Shown: piece by piece, positions 1 through 12,659 of the stretch
Layout of the letters: the number at the start of each line of letters is the position of its first letter
Numbering within the stretch: the stretch's first letter is position 1
Assembly: GCA_030737835.1 (NCBI GenBank)
Contig: CM060855.1
Location: 8,967,434-9,031,433 of the forward strand
From: Acorus gramineus
Lineage: Eukaryota > Streptophyta > Magnoliopsida > Acorales > Acoraceae
DNA length: 64,000 nucleotides
Direction of reading: 5' to 3'
Translations under genes and position numbers: made by a program
The notes under the pieces: generated by a model
What the model saw: the letters and a program-made list of their open reading frames with translations, nothing else
What the model was told of the DNA's origin: nothing
Databases searched by the model: none

Positions 1-535
1 GATATGCAAAAAAATATTTATATTCGATATCCAATGGATATTGAAAGTAAGTATCTGTATCCGATCCGAAAATCTGAATTTAGATATGAATAATTATTTA
101 AAATATCCAAAAATTTAAAATGAATATGGAATGATTAAAATATCAAACAATTCAATATAGAAAAATAAAAATCATATATCTAATATTTGAAATATGTAAA
201 AAAAAACTAATAATTACCTATTATAAAACATAAAATTATAAGTATATACATAAAACATTAATTGCTTTAGAGTAAAAATAAAAATAAAAACTCATACTAA
301 TCTTAAAAATATAAATATATAATTAAATAAATATTATAATAATAATATTTTCGGATACGGATATTTTCTGGATCAGATATATGCATATTCATATCTGATC
401 TGAGAATTTTTTAATACAGATAATTTTTTTGGATACGAATATGGATTTTTCAGATGTTGGATATTTTCTAAATTTTCGGATACAAATTCGGATCGGATAC
501 GAATATTTTTTTAGATAATTGACAAGCTTACTAAG
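1..535. repeat. AT-rich inverted-repeat element, cut by the window edge
   Basis: Both sides of this stretch carry the same motif in opposite orientation: 'atccgatccgaaaatctgaa' near 59 and its degenerate reverse complement around 340-515 ('ttcggatcggatacgaat'). The middle is plain A/T. This is what a MITE or another element with long degenerate inverted arms looks like. No coding sequence is visible. The left end is outside the window, so no target duplication can be checked. Confidence 0.4.
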
Positions 536-976
536 CTCTCATTTAGATACAGAATATGACTTATTTATGGATATACAGTTATTTCAGTATAAGTGGGTAT
601 AGTAGTGGAATAAGTGATTTTATGTTTGGTTGTGTTTTGAATTATTGTCGTTGTGAAACGTGATAATAAGGTTTTTGTTATTTGAATAAAGTATGGATAA
701 GGATTTATAAAAGGTGAAAAAATGATAATAGTTAATTTGATATGTGATTTATAAGACGTAATGACAGATGATTTGACAATAGGCCCGTATATTCTTTAGG
801 TGAAATAACTTGAAATAATTTTAATTTCAGTTGTTGGTTGGAATCCATATATAACATTATACCAGTTTATTTTGACATAATTTATCATTGGGTATACAAG
901 GTTCCCAAACAACCAAAATCCAGAATACCCACTTATTTCAACATATTTCGACCCTTATTCCACATCTAAATGGGGG
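536..976. mobile_element. MITE with terminal inverted repeats (family A, copy 1)
   Basis: The left end reads 'catttagatacagaata' (from about 539) and the right end, reverse-complemented, reads 'catttagatgtggaata' (to about 974), a clear TIR pair. The interior holds the phrases 'tttggttgtgttttgaatta' and 'ataccagtttattttgacat'. Close versions recur at 48.9-49.5 kb and weakly at 9.2-9.5 kb. It has no coding capacity. A clean target-site duplication was not found. Confidence 0.5.
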
Positions 977-1148
977 TAACGGAGGTTAAAGGTTTGAGTA
1001 AAAAATTCATTTGATAAGATGTGTCTCACAATCATTTGTTACTCAAATCTTTAAAAAAATGTGAAGTTAAAAAAAAAAATAGACTTCTAAAAGTTTTAGG
1101 TAAGAGTACCATGGGGCAGCAAGGTGCAACAACCTTCCTTTGGTTGGG

Positions 1149-1752
1149 GGGGGGGGGTCTTGGTTCTGCTGGACGGGCCAGCCCGACCCTGGGCCCAGGC
1201 TCATGGCCAAAAAAACAGACCCAAGTCCTGCCCATGAGCCCAGGCCTGACAAGCCAGGCTCGGGCATCGGGCCCACGGGCGGGCCCAGATTTTAAACATC
1301 TTATTTTTTTTGATTTTTTTAATTTTAAGTTGTTCATTTGTATATAATGTTAAAATAAAAAAAAATTAAAAGTATAATGTTGAGAAAAAATATTTACACT
1401 TATTGAATTTTTTAAAATAAAAATATTAAATGAATTAATTATTAAAAAAACTAAATAACTATATGTGCCTAACTAGATTGACACATACACAAATATTTAT
1501 AATTTACATAATTCAACCATAATTTAAATAAAAATTACATAAATTTACATGTGATTCATTTATTGTATTGCTTCCATTGGTCTACGGTCAGTCCGAACGG
1601 GCCCAGTTCAGACGGCCAGGGCCAGGCCCTTGAATCAGCCCGGCCCGGCCAACCCTGAAAAACAGACCGGCCCGGCCCGGCCCTCGAACGGGCCCGGGCT
1701 GGGTTTTGTCCCTAGAGTCCCGGGCGGGCTTTCAGGCCCCGGGGCTTTTTAG
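1149..1752. repeat. Element with GC-rich 'GGGCC/GGCCC' arms and an AT-rich core
   Basis: Two GC-rich blocks (1149-1300 and 1575-1752) are full of GGCCC/GGGCC words such as 'cggcccggcccggccctcg'. They flank about 270 bp of A/T-rich sequence. The blocks resemble each other in inverted orientation, as in non-autonomous hAT-like repeats of plants. A run of ten or more G lies at about 1147. The short ORFs here are low-complexity and not believable genes. Confidence 0.35.
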
Positions 1753-1930
1753 AGACCCTTAATTATACCAAAAACCCGTAAGATGCGTCAAAAATACTCA
1801 AATTTGAATTCGAGCAGATTTTGAGCCCGAATTTGATTAAACTGCTTATTCTCACCTCCCGGTCACCAATTACTCATCTTCCCCAAAACACTCAAATTCG
1901 CTGAACCCCTTTTCATTCAAAGCGAAAAAA

Positions 1931-2510
1931 ATGATGAGAGGCGTCGGAGGTCCACTGCTCTGCATCGCCGATCTCCTAAGCGACCTCTCCGCCTCCACCG
2001 ACGGAGACGTTCAAACCTCTCTCCCCTCCATCTCCGTCGGATCGTCATCATCTCCCGATCTCAAACCGTCCAATCTCCACCAACTCTTCGAGGTATTACA
2101 ATCAATACAATACATCCTTCCATGTTCACCTTCACAGGTTCTATATGATCTGAATCACATCCGTCCTGAATCAGGAGACCTACAATCAATTGACCGAATC
2201 GTTGTCTGGAACGACCGACCACTCTTGGGCTCTTTTAACTCTCAAGGTGAATCGATCGATCAAGTGCACCCAAATATCTGGTTTTTTTGGGGGGCATTTT
2301 TTTATATGTTCTGTTGTTGATGCCTTTTCGCAGCTTTGCTCTGCTTTAGAGACGGCTGACAAGTTGCTTCAGACCGCCGATACGAATAGCGAATCGCTTC
2401 TGGAGAAGATCGATGTTCTCAAGGGCATCCTGAAGCGGGGTGACTCAGCTGTTGCGGTCGCCCGGGGCTTGTGTGAATCGCGGAATGTAAAGGAAGGGCC
2501 TTCGGTGTGA
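1931..2510 (+). CDS. Small plant protein of unknown function, 112 aa, two exons
   Basis: Exons are 1931..2092 and 2334..2510. The first ends at CTCTTCGAG before GT at 2093. The second follows 'ttttcgcag'. The splice keeps frame and gives 112 residues. The start is ATGATG at 1931 behind an A-rich leader. The N-terminal half has a hydrophobic motif (GGPLLCIADLL) and a Ser-rich linker. The C-terminal half (from LCSALETADKLLQ) is an amphipathic helix candidate ending in KEGPSV. I believe small proteins starting with a similar 'RG.GGPLLCI.DLL' motif occur across flowering plants, but I cannot name the family or a function. Exon GC content is clearly above the flanks, supporting a real gene. Reading through the intron would instead give 129 aa, which looks artefactual. 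Confidence 0.65.
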
Positions 2511-3929
2511 AATCTTCGTCCAATCTTTAGGTATTGACTTTACTGTGTATTTTTTTTCTTTGGCTTGTGATTTTGCTAAGGAGAGGATGAATCATGAATG
2601 GACATGTGGTTGGGAAATCGTGAAGCACTCCTTGTTTCAGTTTTATGGATGAATTTGTGTTACTAGATTGATAGAACCGTCTTTGGAATAAAAGTGAGAA
2701 GGTGTATGCAATAGAAATGAACGCGAAAACTATGAAGATGGGCACGGTGTGCTATACATCATAGGTCCCATTTACAACCCCGCATGGTAGTCTTACTGGG
2801 TTGATCCATGTAGAGGTCTTGTGTACCATGTAACGTGGATTTAGATGCACATTAATGAAGTTTAGGTGTTGGATACTAGATTCACTAAGTCTTGCATGTC
2901 CACACGTTGACTTAATTATCTTGCGGGCAGGCGTATGTGCATTCCAGCATGCACAAATGCATGCATGAAATAGGGTAAAATGTTTCTGTGAATTCTGTGA
3001 CAACTATAATCATGGGCGGAATTCAAGTTAATTCTTTTCAAGAGGAAACTGAAAAATTCTTGTCTCGTGTAAAATTTATCGCATACTTCTGTTTTATACC
3101 TTGTCAACTGTTGTAAATTGCATGGCTTTGTGATGACAATGGAAAATACCATTTACATGTGAATGAGAAGTTCAGAATTGTTGTTTTTTTGAAAAAAAAT
3201 GAAGCTTTTCCGGTTCATTATTAATGTGGATGTTGCATTTGACTACCAAATATTAGCTCTCTTTCTTGTTTTCCCGATTCACTTTCTAGAGTTTATTATA
3301 AAGTAGAATTTGAATTATTTATAGTTTTCTACATGCATAGATAGTTTTCTAGAGTTTATTTTAAAGTAGAATTTGACTACCATTTTCCAATTCAGCAAGT
3401 GATTTTAGTTGAGTTTCATCCTTATAGGTTCTTTCAGCCTCTCTGGCTCGGAATTTAAAAATTTTCAGCTGAAGGGTTTATCACTTTCTTTTCGTGTTCA
3501 GAAGGAGTCGAGCACAGATAAATTGGCCAAGTGCTTGTCTAGGTTTGAGGATGTGACCTATATCATTTTCTTTTCATGTTGATAATAGTCTAGCAAATAT
3601 AACAGTGCTTCCCTGTGCATTCTCAACTTAGTAGTCATTTCTTTTAAGATAAATGAACCCAGCAGACTGCCACCTCCCTAACAGTCACCTTCCATAATCA
3701 ACTTTCAAAATGCAAAAGTGTATGTTTCACTGGTTGGCATAACTTGAAACTCTAAGCTCGTATTGGATCAAATTTGTGTGAATTTAGTGAGTGCAAGCGC
3801 AATCTAAAGTGATAAAAAGAAGATTATGTGAGTGCAACCAAGAAAAGGACCTCACCATATATATTTAATTAAGTACTACTGAGAGCTAAGAAAGTAAATC
3901 TACAAGAAAGCCATATTACAAAAGAAAGT
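2511..3929. other. Intergenic, no gene seen
   Basis: AT-rich sequence downstream of the small gene. A short phrase ('agttttctagagtttatt') is repeated near 3280 and 3343. No coding region, RNA gene or transposon end could be supported. Confidence 0.5.
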
Positions 3930-4533
3930 TGCTTGTTGATGGAGCTGATGATTGTTTAAGGTAACTAATAGCCAGGTAGGTCAATGGTGTTCCATTGGCC
4001 ACTAATAGCTAGGTAGGTCAATGTAAACATGAATGCTCGAAGGATTTTAAGTGTAGGATGCAGCTGTTGGCTGTGGGCATCAGCTATTTTTATGGAAGCT
4101 GAAGTTACTAACATGGGGATGAAGACCGTGTTATGATTGGGGATACAATCTGCTGTTATCTATTCGGATTCACAAGTTCTTGTGAAGTTGCTCCACGGGT
4201 CAGCACCAGGTCCTCATGAACTGCATAGAATGGTGGACTGTATCAGAAATTACAAAGCACAGCTAAGATCGGTTCAGTTTAAATGGGTCCCAAAGGATCG
4301 GGTGCAGGGTACTGAAGTTTAAGCAAGGTTTGCCAGAGATGGGCAGGAGGATAGAATACTAATTACTCCACTAGATGGTATACAGCCCTTTTTAAGGCCA
4401 GTTGTACATTCACTTTTTGATTGTACAGATCTTGGGGTGAGTAACCTCACACCTACACGGCTACACAGTGTGAATGATAGAATTTTGTAGTAATGGAACT
4501 GCCCTGTGGGGGCTTTCTATCAAAAAAAAAAAA
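3930..4533 (+). mobile_element. LINE 3'-end fragment with RNase H-like domain
   Basis: The frame at 4137-4322 encodes IYSDSQVLVKLLHG ... VQFKWVPKDRVQGTE, matching the C-terminal RNase H-like (RVT_3) domain found at the end of plant L1 LINE ORF2: a DS-Q-V-L-V core strand, a helix, then a 'KWVPKD' strand. The frame stops at 4320 (TAA), and related residues (ARFARDGQEDRIL) follow directly. The same frame also has a stop just upstream, at the TGA near 4134, so it is decayed. About 120 bp further on the sequence ends with 'gtgggggctttctatc' and an A-run (4522-4533), typical of a LINE tail. Only the 3' end is present, as in 5'-truncated insertions. A host RNase H-like gene fragment is the alternative. 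Confidence 0.55.
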
Positions 4534-4826
4534 TAAATGTAGTCCTCACACACGTTTTGATTTTTCTTGTTGAATATATATTCAATTAACGAAGCTTATT
4601 CTTTTATGAAAAATAAAGTACTTACTCATACAAATTGAATGCATATATTTTAACATTTTTTGTAATGGATTATATACCATGCTAGGAATTTTTGGGGCTG
4701 CAAAATAGATTGATTGTATGTGATAAGCACCCGAACAATTTCTTTTAATAAATAAATACCTAAAAAAATGGGATTTGGAGTTGGCTGTCCCTAATTACAA
4801 TTAACAAATGTATATCTGAATTCTGA

Positions 4827-7800
4827 TCAATCACTTTTGCTAATTTTCAGTGGTCCCAGTCTAGTGGAGTTGACATAATCATGAGGACAGTGGGGTGGTA
4901 ATCCAGGTATCACCAACCCAACAAGCCTGAACAGTCTCATTGTCCACCCTTCTTTATAAGCAGGACCTCTCGCGTATCCGATGACGAAGCCCCTCATCAG
5001 CTCTATCGTTGCATTCCAGTATTTCGGTATAACCTCCAGCAGTGAAAAGTAGTTCTTGTTTGGTTCCTCACTCACAATCTGCAAAATCATTCAAGCTTTT
5101 CAGATTAATTGGATGAACAAGGGTCTAGTTTCACATATGTTTGGGTGTTATTTTAACATAAAGAAAAAAGAGTGCTGTGACATAGGGTTTTTTTTTTTTT
5201 TTTCAGTTTCAATTCCAGTCCATATACTTCCATGGAAAATTATCGGAGTATATACTCACATTAACGAGGTATGTGTTTTAATATAAATTTTTTACATTTT
5301 TCATAAATACATCTATGCAATTCATTGAAATATATGTTTTAATTTATAAAAAATATGTATCTTATTAAATGAGATATATTATTTTTAAAAAATTTAAAAA
5401 CACGTATAGATTAAAACTGGGGATGGAGAAGGAGTTATACGAAACATTATCCAATAAATTTTTTATATATGTGGGTCTAGTGTCCTGGGTCTGACTACTC
5501 ATATCAGTAATCCAGTACGAAAATGTTTTAAAATTAAATAATACATAAAAAAAAAAACATGTGAGAAAAGCATATAACAAATAGAAATTTTCACCATAAT
5601 GGTGCACGTAATGTAATCAATAGATTAATAAATTCATTATTATAATAGTAACAAATTAAAATGAACATCTATATACATAATTTTGAAGTGAACTCTAAAA
5701 CACGTCATTTGAACTTTTTAAGAGAGACGGTCTCATAATAGAGGGATATTGGTTTTGTTTAGATACGTGTTTGAATAGATTTTATATTTAAAAAATAAAA
5801 AATTCTCAAATGTAGATCTAAATGTATTTTTAGCGTTGAAAAACCTAACGCTAATTGCTAATTGAGTTTGAAATGGAGCCTAAAGCTTTAATATTCAAGT
5901 TTTAACTAATCAACAAATCTATCTACGTTACTTAACAAAAACAAATTAACTGTGATCCAAAATTTCAAGCAGAGTAAAAAAAAAAAAACAAAACAAGTGA
6001 AGCATATAGAATTCACATACCTTTCCCTTGTAGATGACATCATAGTAAACACAAGTCCCAAAATGCTTGAAGAGCAGAGTAGAATCATCATAAGGCAACC
6101 TGGGCACCATGTCATTGTTGTAAACAAACCTGAAATACCTCCCCTTCAACCTCCCCATGACGAACTCCCCGAGCTTCTCGTCCCCGACCCTCGGCTGCCC
6201 GAAAGTGTACACCCCCTCCAACCTCTCCAGCATCCACTCCTCCTCGTGCATGGCCAACACCGTCGGAAACAGCACCGCCAAAGCCCCTCCCAAGCTGTGC
6301 CCGGTCACAATGAACTTCGCCTTCTCGTTCTCGCGAAGGAGAGAACGCAGTCTCTCTCTGATGGCGTAGTAGGCGTAGACTCGCCCTTTCTGCTGTTTGA
6401 TTTCCTTGGGCCAGCCTTTGTGTTTTTGGAGGCCGAGGGCCTTCATGAAACCGCCGTGGACCTTGCCCACGTTGGGGAGTTCGTACCACGAGAAGTCGAT
6501 GTCGGTGCACCACGCCACCGCGTCGAACGGTTCCGTGCCGCGGAAGGCCACCACGATGAGCTCCTCGTCCGATGACTTGTCGCGGCACATGAAAGCTTGC
6601 GTGGATATCTGCTCTTGATAGCCTGCACGCATGGTAGGTCATTCGTGAACAAATTTCATCAGATCTTATCGGTCCCTATGATGAAATGATGATATGCGGA
6701 GGTGTATTATGATAAATAAGAAAAAGTGAAAAAAATTTCTAAACCATAAGTGGATTTTTTCTCTCACTTTTTTTTTTCTTTTGAGTGGGCATTTTTTATA
6801 TTAATTTTTTTAAAAATAGCTAGACAATGTTTGAATTGGAAATGAGAAAAAACTTATTAAAATAAAATACAGAAAAAGATAGAGACAACACATAAGGACG
6901 GAAGAGAGATATAAAAAATGTTCCTAGCTCTCCTCTCCTGACGCAAAGTCTCTTACTTTTTTTTATTTTTGTTTTATAAGGAAAAAAAAAATTTCATCAC
7001 AACATGTGAGAAAAAGTGAAGCAACTTCTTTTGTTATCTAAATTTTTTTTCTTGCTATTGGACCACACAAGAACTCATCAAAAAAACATTTTCTCACAAG
7101 TTTTCTATTTTCTACACCCACTCCTCCACAATATTTTTCTTAAATACAAATTTAGATAGTTTATAATTAAATTTATCATATGAATAATTTCTTGAATAAA
7201 AAAATGAGTTTTATTTTTCATCATTTTTTGTGATGATACAAACATGTAATTTAATTTTTTGTTATTTTTTATTTTTTATTTTCTATCATTTTCTATCACA
7301 CAAACATAAATAACATAAAAATTGATCAAAAGAAAAATGAATTTTTTTTTTTTTTGTTCTTTTTTTTTACTCAAATTCATTTCCCTTCATTTTTCATGTA
7401 AGACTCTGCACAACTACGCATGAATGGTAGGGATTTCGATCATCACTTACTGTCCCAACAATCGTAGAACTCCACAAATTCCATCTGCGCACAGTGGGGG
7501 AGAGAGAGAGAGAGAGAGAGGAATCAAGTCATTATTAACATTGGATTAAAGAGCACAATTTTGATAGAGAGATAAGTCCATACCTTCCAATGATCCTTCA
7601 CAGTTCTCCGGATGAAGGCTTCGTTCTCGTACGATATTTTGGCGGCCATGATCGACAGCTGCGCATTGTATCCGCTGTCGCCTCTCTTGATCTTCTCGTC
7701 GAGATCGACCCTCTCATCAAGCTGTCCGATCGCCGTCCTATACGTAGCGGCTGTCCTATCTGGCAATATCAGCTTGCCTGTACATGTTATATCATACGTT

Positions 7801-8156
7801 AAACATAAGATCAGTCTTTTATTGAGAACTGAAAAGACTTTACCTGTGAGAAGATTGGACAACAAGTTCATGAAGCTGCGATTCTCTGACAAGAGGTTGA
7901 GCCAAAACTCGAGGACGGAGCCGAGCAAGGCCAGTGGCCTCTTTTGGAGGAGGAGGAGTTTCTGCACGAGGAGCGACACGAAGATGAGCCACCGCCGGTT
8001 CATCTCTCGAGCCTCCACCCCCTCCGAGAAGTCCAAGGCAGGGTTTTCGAGGATCCGGCGTGACGACAACAAGCGGGCGAGGTCCGTCATCCCTGCCTTG
8101 TCCGGCCGCAGGAGCATGTACTTGTCGAAGTAGTCGGGATCGGCGTCGGAAGCCAT
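4827..8156 (-). CDS. OBL1: OBL1-like triacylglycerol lipase (class 3 lipase), 464 aa, five exons
   Basis: Coding exons in transcription order are 8156..7844, 7777..7584, 7484..7451, 6622..6021 and 5078..4827; all junctions are GT-AG and keep frame. The product should hydrolyse acylglycerols, probably on lipid droplets as described for OBL1 lipases. Residues 50-95 form a long hydrophobic stretch ([13 protein letters not shown]...) suited to membrane or droplet association. The alpha/beta-hydrolase core has FRGTEPFDA (207-215) and the nucleophile motif GHSLGG with Ser290. Asp351 lies in [10 protein letters not shown], and His444 or His447 near the C-terminus (HCPHDYVNS) is the likely third triad member. 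It is shorter than I recall for Arabidopsis OBL1 (about 520 aa), mainly in the loop before the nucleophile. MASDAD at 8156 was chosen over an in-frame ATG at 8168. Exon 3 is only 34 bp. No disabling change is visible. Confidence 0.88.
5190..5456. mobile_element. MITE family B, copy 1
   Basis: This stretch shares long collinear similarity with 33280-33553, for example 'gagatatattatttttaaaa' and then 'acacgta.aga.ta.aa.tg.g'. Inverted ends of the form 'tt(c)aattccagtc' on the left and 'agattaaaactggggatgga' on the right are visible. There is no coding sequence. It lies inside the downstream half of the lipase gene, in intron 4 (5079-6020). Confidence 0.45.
7500..7520. repeat. (GA)n microsatellite
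   Basis: A pure GA repeat of about ten units in intron 2 of the lipase gene, just before the 34-bp exon 3. Confidence 0.9.
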
Positions 8157-8249
8157 GTTGGTCTGCATGTGTTTGTGTGTGTGTGTGGGGAAGGAAAAGA
8201 GAGGTGGCTTGTATCAAGTAAATTGAGAGGAATTGATGAAAGGAAAACT

Positions 8250-8264
8250 CATATAAATAAATGA
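8250..8264 (-). promoter_or_regulatory. Candidate TATA box of the lipase gene
   Basis: On the minus strand the sequence reads 'tttatttatatgag', about 95 bp upstream of the ATG at 8156. The leader between them is CA/CT-rich with a (GT)n run on the plus strand (8172-8188), typical of plant 5' leaders. A second TATA-like word ('ctatatatggag', near 9100 on the minus strand) lies 950 bp upstream and might serve a distal start. Confidence 0.4.
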
Positions 8265-9184
8265 GGTTGGGTGGATTAGTGGTTCTTCATTAACAACTAA
8301 GCCAATACTTAATTGAAACAAAATGTGGGTAGGAATTTGGAGATTTAAGACTTTTCCATTACAAGGAACACATGTTTTGGTTTGATTCCATCACACATTT
8401 TCTTAAGCAGTTTCGTAGAAAACACCACTCACATGTGCTCCACTTGTTTGTGTGGTTGAGTAAAAAAAGGGGGGGAGAAAAAACATTGCCCATTTATTTG
8501 GCCAATTAGTCTCAATTGGCACTCTTTGAGTTATTTTCTATGCAGTAGCATCTAGTCATGCTTAACTAATGATTTCACGTGTTAGATATATATATGACAG
8601 TCTTTTATTAGTACTGACTAGATCTGATTGGATCCATCTCTTACAAAAGAATGCAAGGCAGTATTATTACAACCCACCATTGATGATCATCTCATTTGTG
8701 AGTCTTCTTTAAGCCAACCCCACTACAAGGAACCGCAGGTACAACAGCACACAATCATTATGGTCTTGGAGTGGGGCCATGGTTAATTCTCACTATGGAA
8801 GGCTTATTCCATGTTATTCAAATTTTTGTCATTTGATCAAATCTGATACAAACCATTACTTTTATTATGATCAAAGTTGATAGACTTCACAAGGGATATA
8901 AAAATCCGATGAGGGCGGCCAATCGAGGCGGCCGGAGGCTCCGCCGACCGGATCTGGCACTCCTTTTTTTCCAGTACAGAACAAGTTGAGTTGATGGTGG
9001 GGGAGAAGAATTTCTGACCTGATCAGGACAGAAGAAAGCGATAGGAAAACCAAGTTGGAGAGAAAGAGACCAAGTCATATCAATCCACTCTGTGGCTCCA
9101 TATATAGACAATTCAAAGTTCTTGGTTTTTGCTAATCCTTATATTTGGACAACCTTAAAACAGCTAATCATGGCTTATAACACT
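8265..9184. other. Lipase upstream region, no firm gene
   Basis: Intergenic. A more GC-rich patch at 8880-9110 carries a minus-strand frame of 74 codons behind a TATA-like word, with a possible donor (CAG|GTCAGA) near 9018. It could be a distal 5' leader exon of the lipase gene or an unrelated transcript. No family resemblance was recognised. Confidence 0.3.
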
Positions 9185-9224
9185 AAGCTCTATATGGATA
9201 GCCACGTAAGCTATTTTGTGATGA

Positions 9225-9480
9225 ATAACAATATAGTTAAGGAATAAATTATTTTATATTTGATTGTGTTTTTAGTTATTGTTATTAAAAAATGAAATAA
9301 TGAAGATTTTGTTATTTCATTTACTAAGAATAAATTGTCGATAAAATGTGAATAAGATGTGGATAAAAATGTATAAAATGTGAAAAAAAAAATGATTGGT
9401 AATGTGAACCTATTGATTTACAATAGTGATGACATGTGATTTAACATGTAGGCCCCCTTTTGAACTAGTGAAATAAATTG
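9225..9480. repeat. Diverged MITE family A remnant
   Basis: Phrases such as 'gaataaattattttatattt' and 'gtttttagttattgttatta' resemble the family at 48.9-49.5 kb. Ends are not clear, so this is only a probable decayed copy. Confidence 0.3.
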
Positions 9481-9724
9481 GATAGAATAACACAATTCAA
9501 GGAGAACTTAGAATATTAATACTAGCTTATGCCTGCCTATTCCTGTATACCTATATCACCTGTTCTTTGAAAAAAAAAATATATTTTTGGGCTTATCTCT
9601 CCCTATTCCTCTTTTATTCTACTACCATAGATGTCAAGAAATGCACATAAAAAATGAGAGCGCTGATACACGCAGTCCGTTTTGCAGCCCGTTTTGCAAC
9701 CCCATATGCTATGATAACGTATAA

Positions 9725-9774
9725 TATACTGCATCATCATAGTGTATACTGCACTATCATAGTATATACTACAG
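9725..9774. repeat. 20-bp tandem repeat, about 2.5 units
   Basis: The unit 'tatactgca.catcatagt.' occurs at 9725, 9745 and, partly, 9765. No coding sequence is associated. Confidence 0.7.
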
Positions 9775-10400
9775 TTAATTTTTTGTTCATTTTTTCACTA
9801 TGAAAAAAAATACATTGATGTATCTCAGTACATATTTCATTTCATATAATAGCATGCACTTCAAAGAGTGAGTGTATAATTTTATATATATAAAAAAAAT
9901 GAAATGAACTGCAATTGGAGCTACGCGTATTTTTTCCAAAAAAATGAACTCCAAATGCCTTTTTTTTTTTTTTTTGGTGTTTCAAGACGGTGGAACGCAA
10001 TTTGCTGGGACTTGGGAATCAAAATAATTTAACTATTAGTCTAGGTGAACAAGAACTAACTACTAACTATTAGTGATTAAAAATTAATTAACAACTTCAT
10101 GTCTCATTCACTTGCGCATGACTTGATTAATACATACTGTATTAAAGATTGGGTCTCTTGAAAAACCGTGTAAAACATTTTTGGTTGACGAGGACGTGCA
10201 GTGAGTACTAAAAAGTCTTGTAAGTCTGATCTCGGATAGAAACTTCAACACGGCAACACCAATGACTTGGCTTCAACTTGCAATTAATAACTTTGATAGG
10301 ATTATATGAATTTGTGTCTCTGTCACAACGCTGGTTAATTAAGCAGTCAAACCACGTGATCTGATCCCTTTTCAAATTAATATATAAGGTGAAATTAATT

Positions 10401-10784
10401 AGGGTACGTGGTTATCCGTGAATTATTTTTGAGACCCTAAAATTTTTTAAAACTTTTTTAATCCCTGGAGTAATGAAAAATTATTTTTAAGTCTCTGAAA
10501 TCGGATACTATTACTGTGTTCGTCAAAAATACCCCATGACAAATTAACACTCTCTAGTACATTTTTAAGTATCTCTAATACATTGTTAATATTTCCTAGT
10601 ACATTGTTAAACTTCACAAAATGTTAAAATGAGGCGAGGAGCATTTTCAATATTTTTTTTTTATGGACATCCAAGCGACATCCGTTTTCAAGGACTTAAA
10701 GATAATTTTTCACCGTATAGGGATCTAAAAAAACTTGAAAACTCAGGGACCTAAAAATAATTCACAGGTGATCAGAGGACCCCT
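10401..10784. mobile_element. 384-bp transposon with about 110-bp TIRs and 8-bp TSD
   Basis: The two ends are long inverted repeats. The left arm reads 'gtgaattatttttgagaccc' and the reverse-complemented right arm reads 'gtgaattatttttaggtccc'. Similarity continues through 'gaaaaattatttttaagtct'. Perfect 8-bp direct repeats AATTAATT flank it (10393-10400 and 10785-10792). The long TIR suggests MULE; the 8-bp duplication also fits hAT. It is non-coding and so non-autonomous. Confidence 0.75.
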
Positions 10785-10792
10785 AATTAATT

Positions 10793-12477
10793 TCTTTGCT
10801 ATATAATATATGAAGGAAAAGACGGACGGTCTTCACGGTAGTTGCAAAATATTAATACCCTTTTATTTTATTATGAGAGTCAAAATTACTTGTTATGCCG
10901 AGTCCTCTGTTGTCTATTAAATACATGTAAAATATCTTTATTTGTAACGTGTGACAAACAAAAGAAATAATGGAGTTTGAGACGAGAGAGATTGGTATTA
11001 TGTAAAAAATTTAATAGAGGATTTTTGAGGTGTTGAGAGTTACCTCACACACTGAAGAAGAAATCTTGTGTCGACGTAAAGGGAAGAAGAAGAAGAAGAA
11101 GAAGACCCCTTGTATCAACAATGCACACCACACATTGAATCCACAAGAAATTATACTTAAAAAGAAATTTTTTATTAATTAATTGATCATGCCTAAAAAT
11201 AGTAAAGAGTCCCACTTTATGGCATATTTACACACCATATATACTAAATACAAACTCTGCTAAAAATATTAAAGATATACTTCTAATTTTCAATTGCTGA
11301 AATCTCTACTAAAAATAAGAAAACAACATAATTAAAATCTTTAAAAATTCAAAATTCACATTCCATTAATAAAATGTTATTATTGTATATGATTATAAAT
11401 GAAAAATCTTAGCAAATATAATAAATTTAAAAAAATCATCTTAGAATTAGAATGAAATTTTTTTTTTCTCAACACATCCTCTTCATCCTAATTACTTACA
11501 TCGTGTGTGGGTGTGGGTGTAGGTGTTTTATTTTGTATGCTATTCTTGTGACTATTCTATTTTGTCTATATTGATTCATCCGTATGGTTTCACTTTAACA
11601 AAAAGTTAAGATTCTAGGACTAACAATTATCAAAACAAGTTTGACTAACAAAATCTACCTAAGCTAGGTCAATACAGTTAAGATTCAATTGGTATGATAA
11701 AACAAATTTTTTTCTTTCAACTTAATTGAAACAACATTTGTGTGTAATAACATTTGTTCTTTCAACTTAATTGAGTGGATTGAAGGTTCCTCGACTGGGT
11801 AGTTTGGTGGGCCATTCATTTGAAGGTGCCCTGTTTGAAGATTAATTTGTTGCTTATAATTTATTAATTAATGTGATATACATAGTGAGAGATTCCTTGT
11901 TCTCTTGTGTCTTTTGGGCGCCAAAGTTAAAATAGATCCGAGTCAAGCCCTCATCGATATAATGGACTTATTATATTTTATGTTCTTATAGTTGTAAATG
12001 CATTCAAATATGGCCAAATATTGCCCCACCCACGACACGGTTGGCCTTGCTCTACATGCCAATAGGAAAGAAAGGATTTATGAATTCTAAAAACAAGTGG
12101 AATTGTTATTCTCATTTGATACGCGCAATATTGAAAGCAAATTTATCTTATCAAGAAGCAATTTTCAATTGAATTTTTTCTTTCTATCGGATCATCGTTG
12201 AACAAGTTGATAAATGTACACTCTCCCTTCATTGAAGAATCATAAGTTTGACTTTTATTTCTCCTGATAGAAGATATATATTTAATAAAAAAAATAATAA
12301 TAAATTGAACTTTCCCCTAAGAATTATAATTTTCAGTTAGGACTTGTTATTAAATATAGGTTAGCGGCATATGTTGATCCAATACATGAAATGCAGAAGA
12401 AGCTGCAACATAACATTTTAATTTTTTAATTTTCATCCGTGTATGATCAGATTTTGTGTGATGGATCATAAGGAAAT
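10793..12477. other. Intergenic, no gene seen
   Basis: AT-rich sequence with an (AAG)n microsatellite at 11083-11104 and a short GTGTGG run near 11505-11522. No coding region was recognised. Confidence 0.5.
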
Positions 12478-12659
12478 CTCACTACCTTTTTAGGCAACTC
12501 AATAGATTAATTATGATATGAGTATAAAAAAATAATTTTTTTTTAAAAATACCAACAACACTTCTAATAAATTCACCATTTTTTTTTCTTCTTTCCTCCA
12601 TACCTTATTTTTTTCCTCTCATACCAAATTTTGTTGAGTGTCCTCCAACTTCCAAACCA

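Noticed and set aside
1021-1347. Frames of about 100 codons on both strands
   Set aside because: They run through the G-run and the GGCCC-rich repeat and have low-complexity products.
5952-6575. 207-codon plus-strand frame
   Set aside because: It is antisense to exon 4 of the lipase gene, whose minus-strand frame has clear lipase motifs and good splice sites.
6112-6642. 176-codon minus-strand frame overlapping the lipase exon
   Set aside because: Out-of-frame reading of the same GC-rich exon; no domain.
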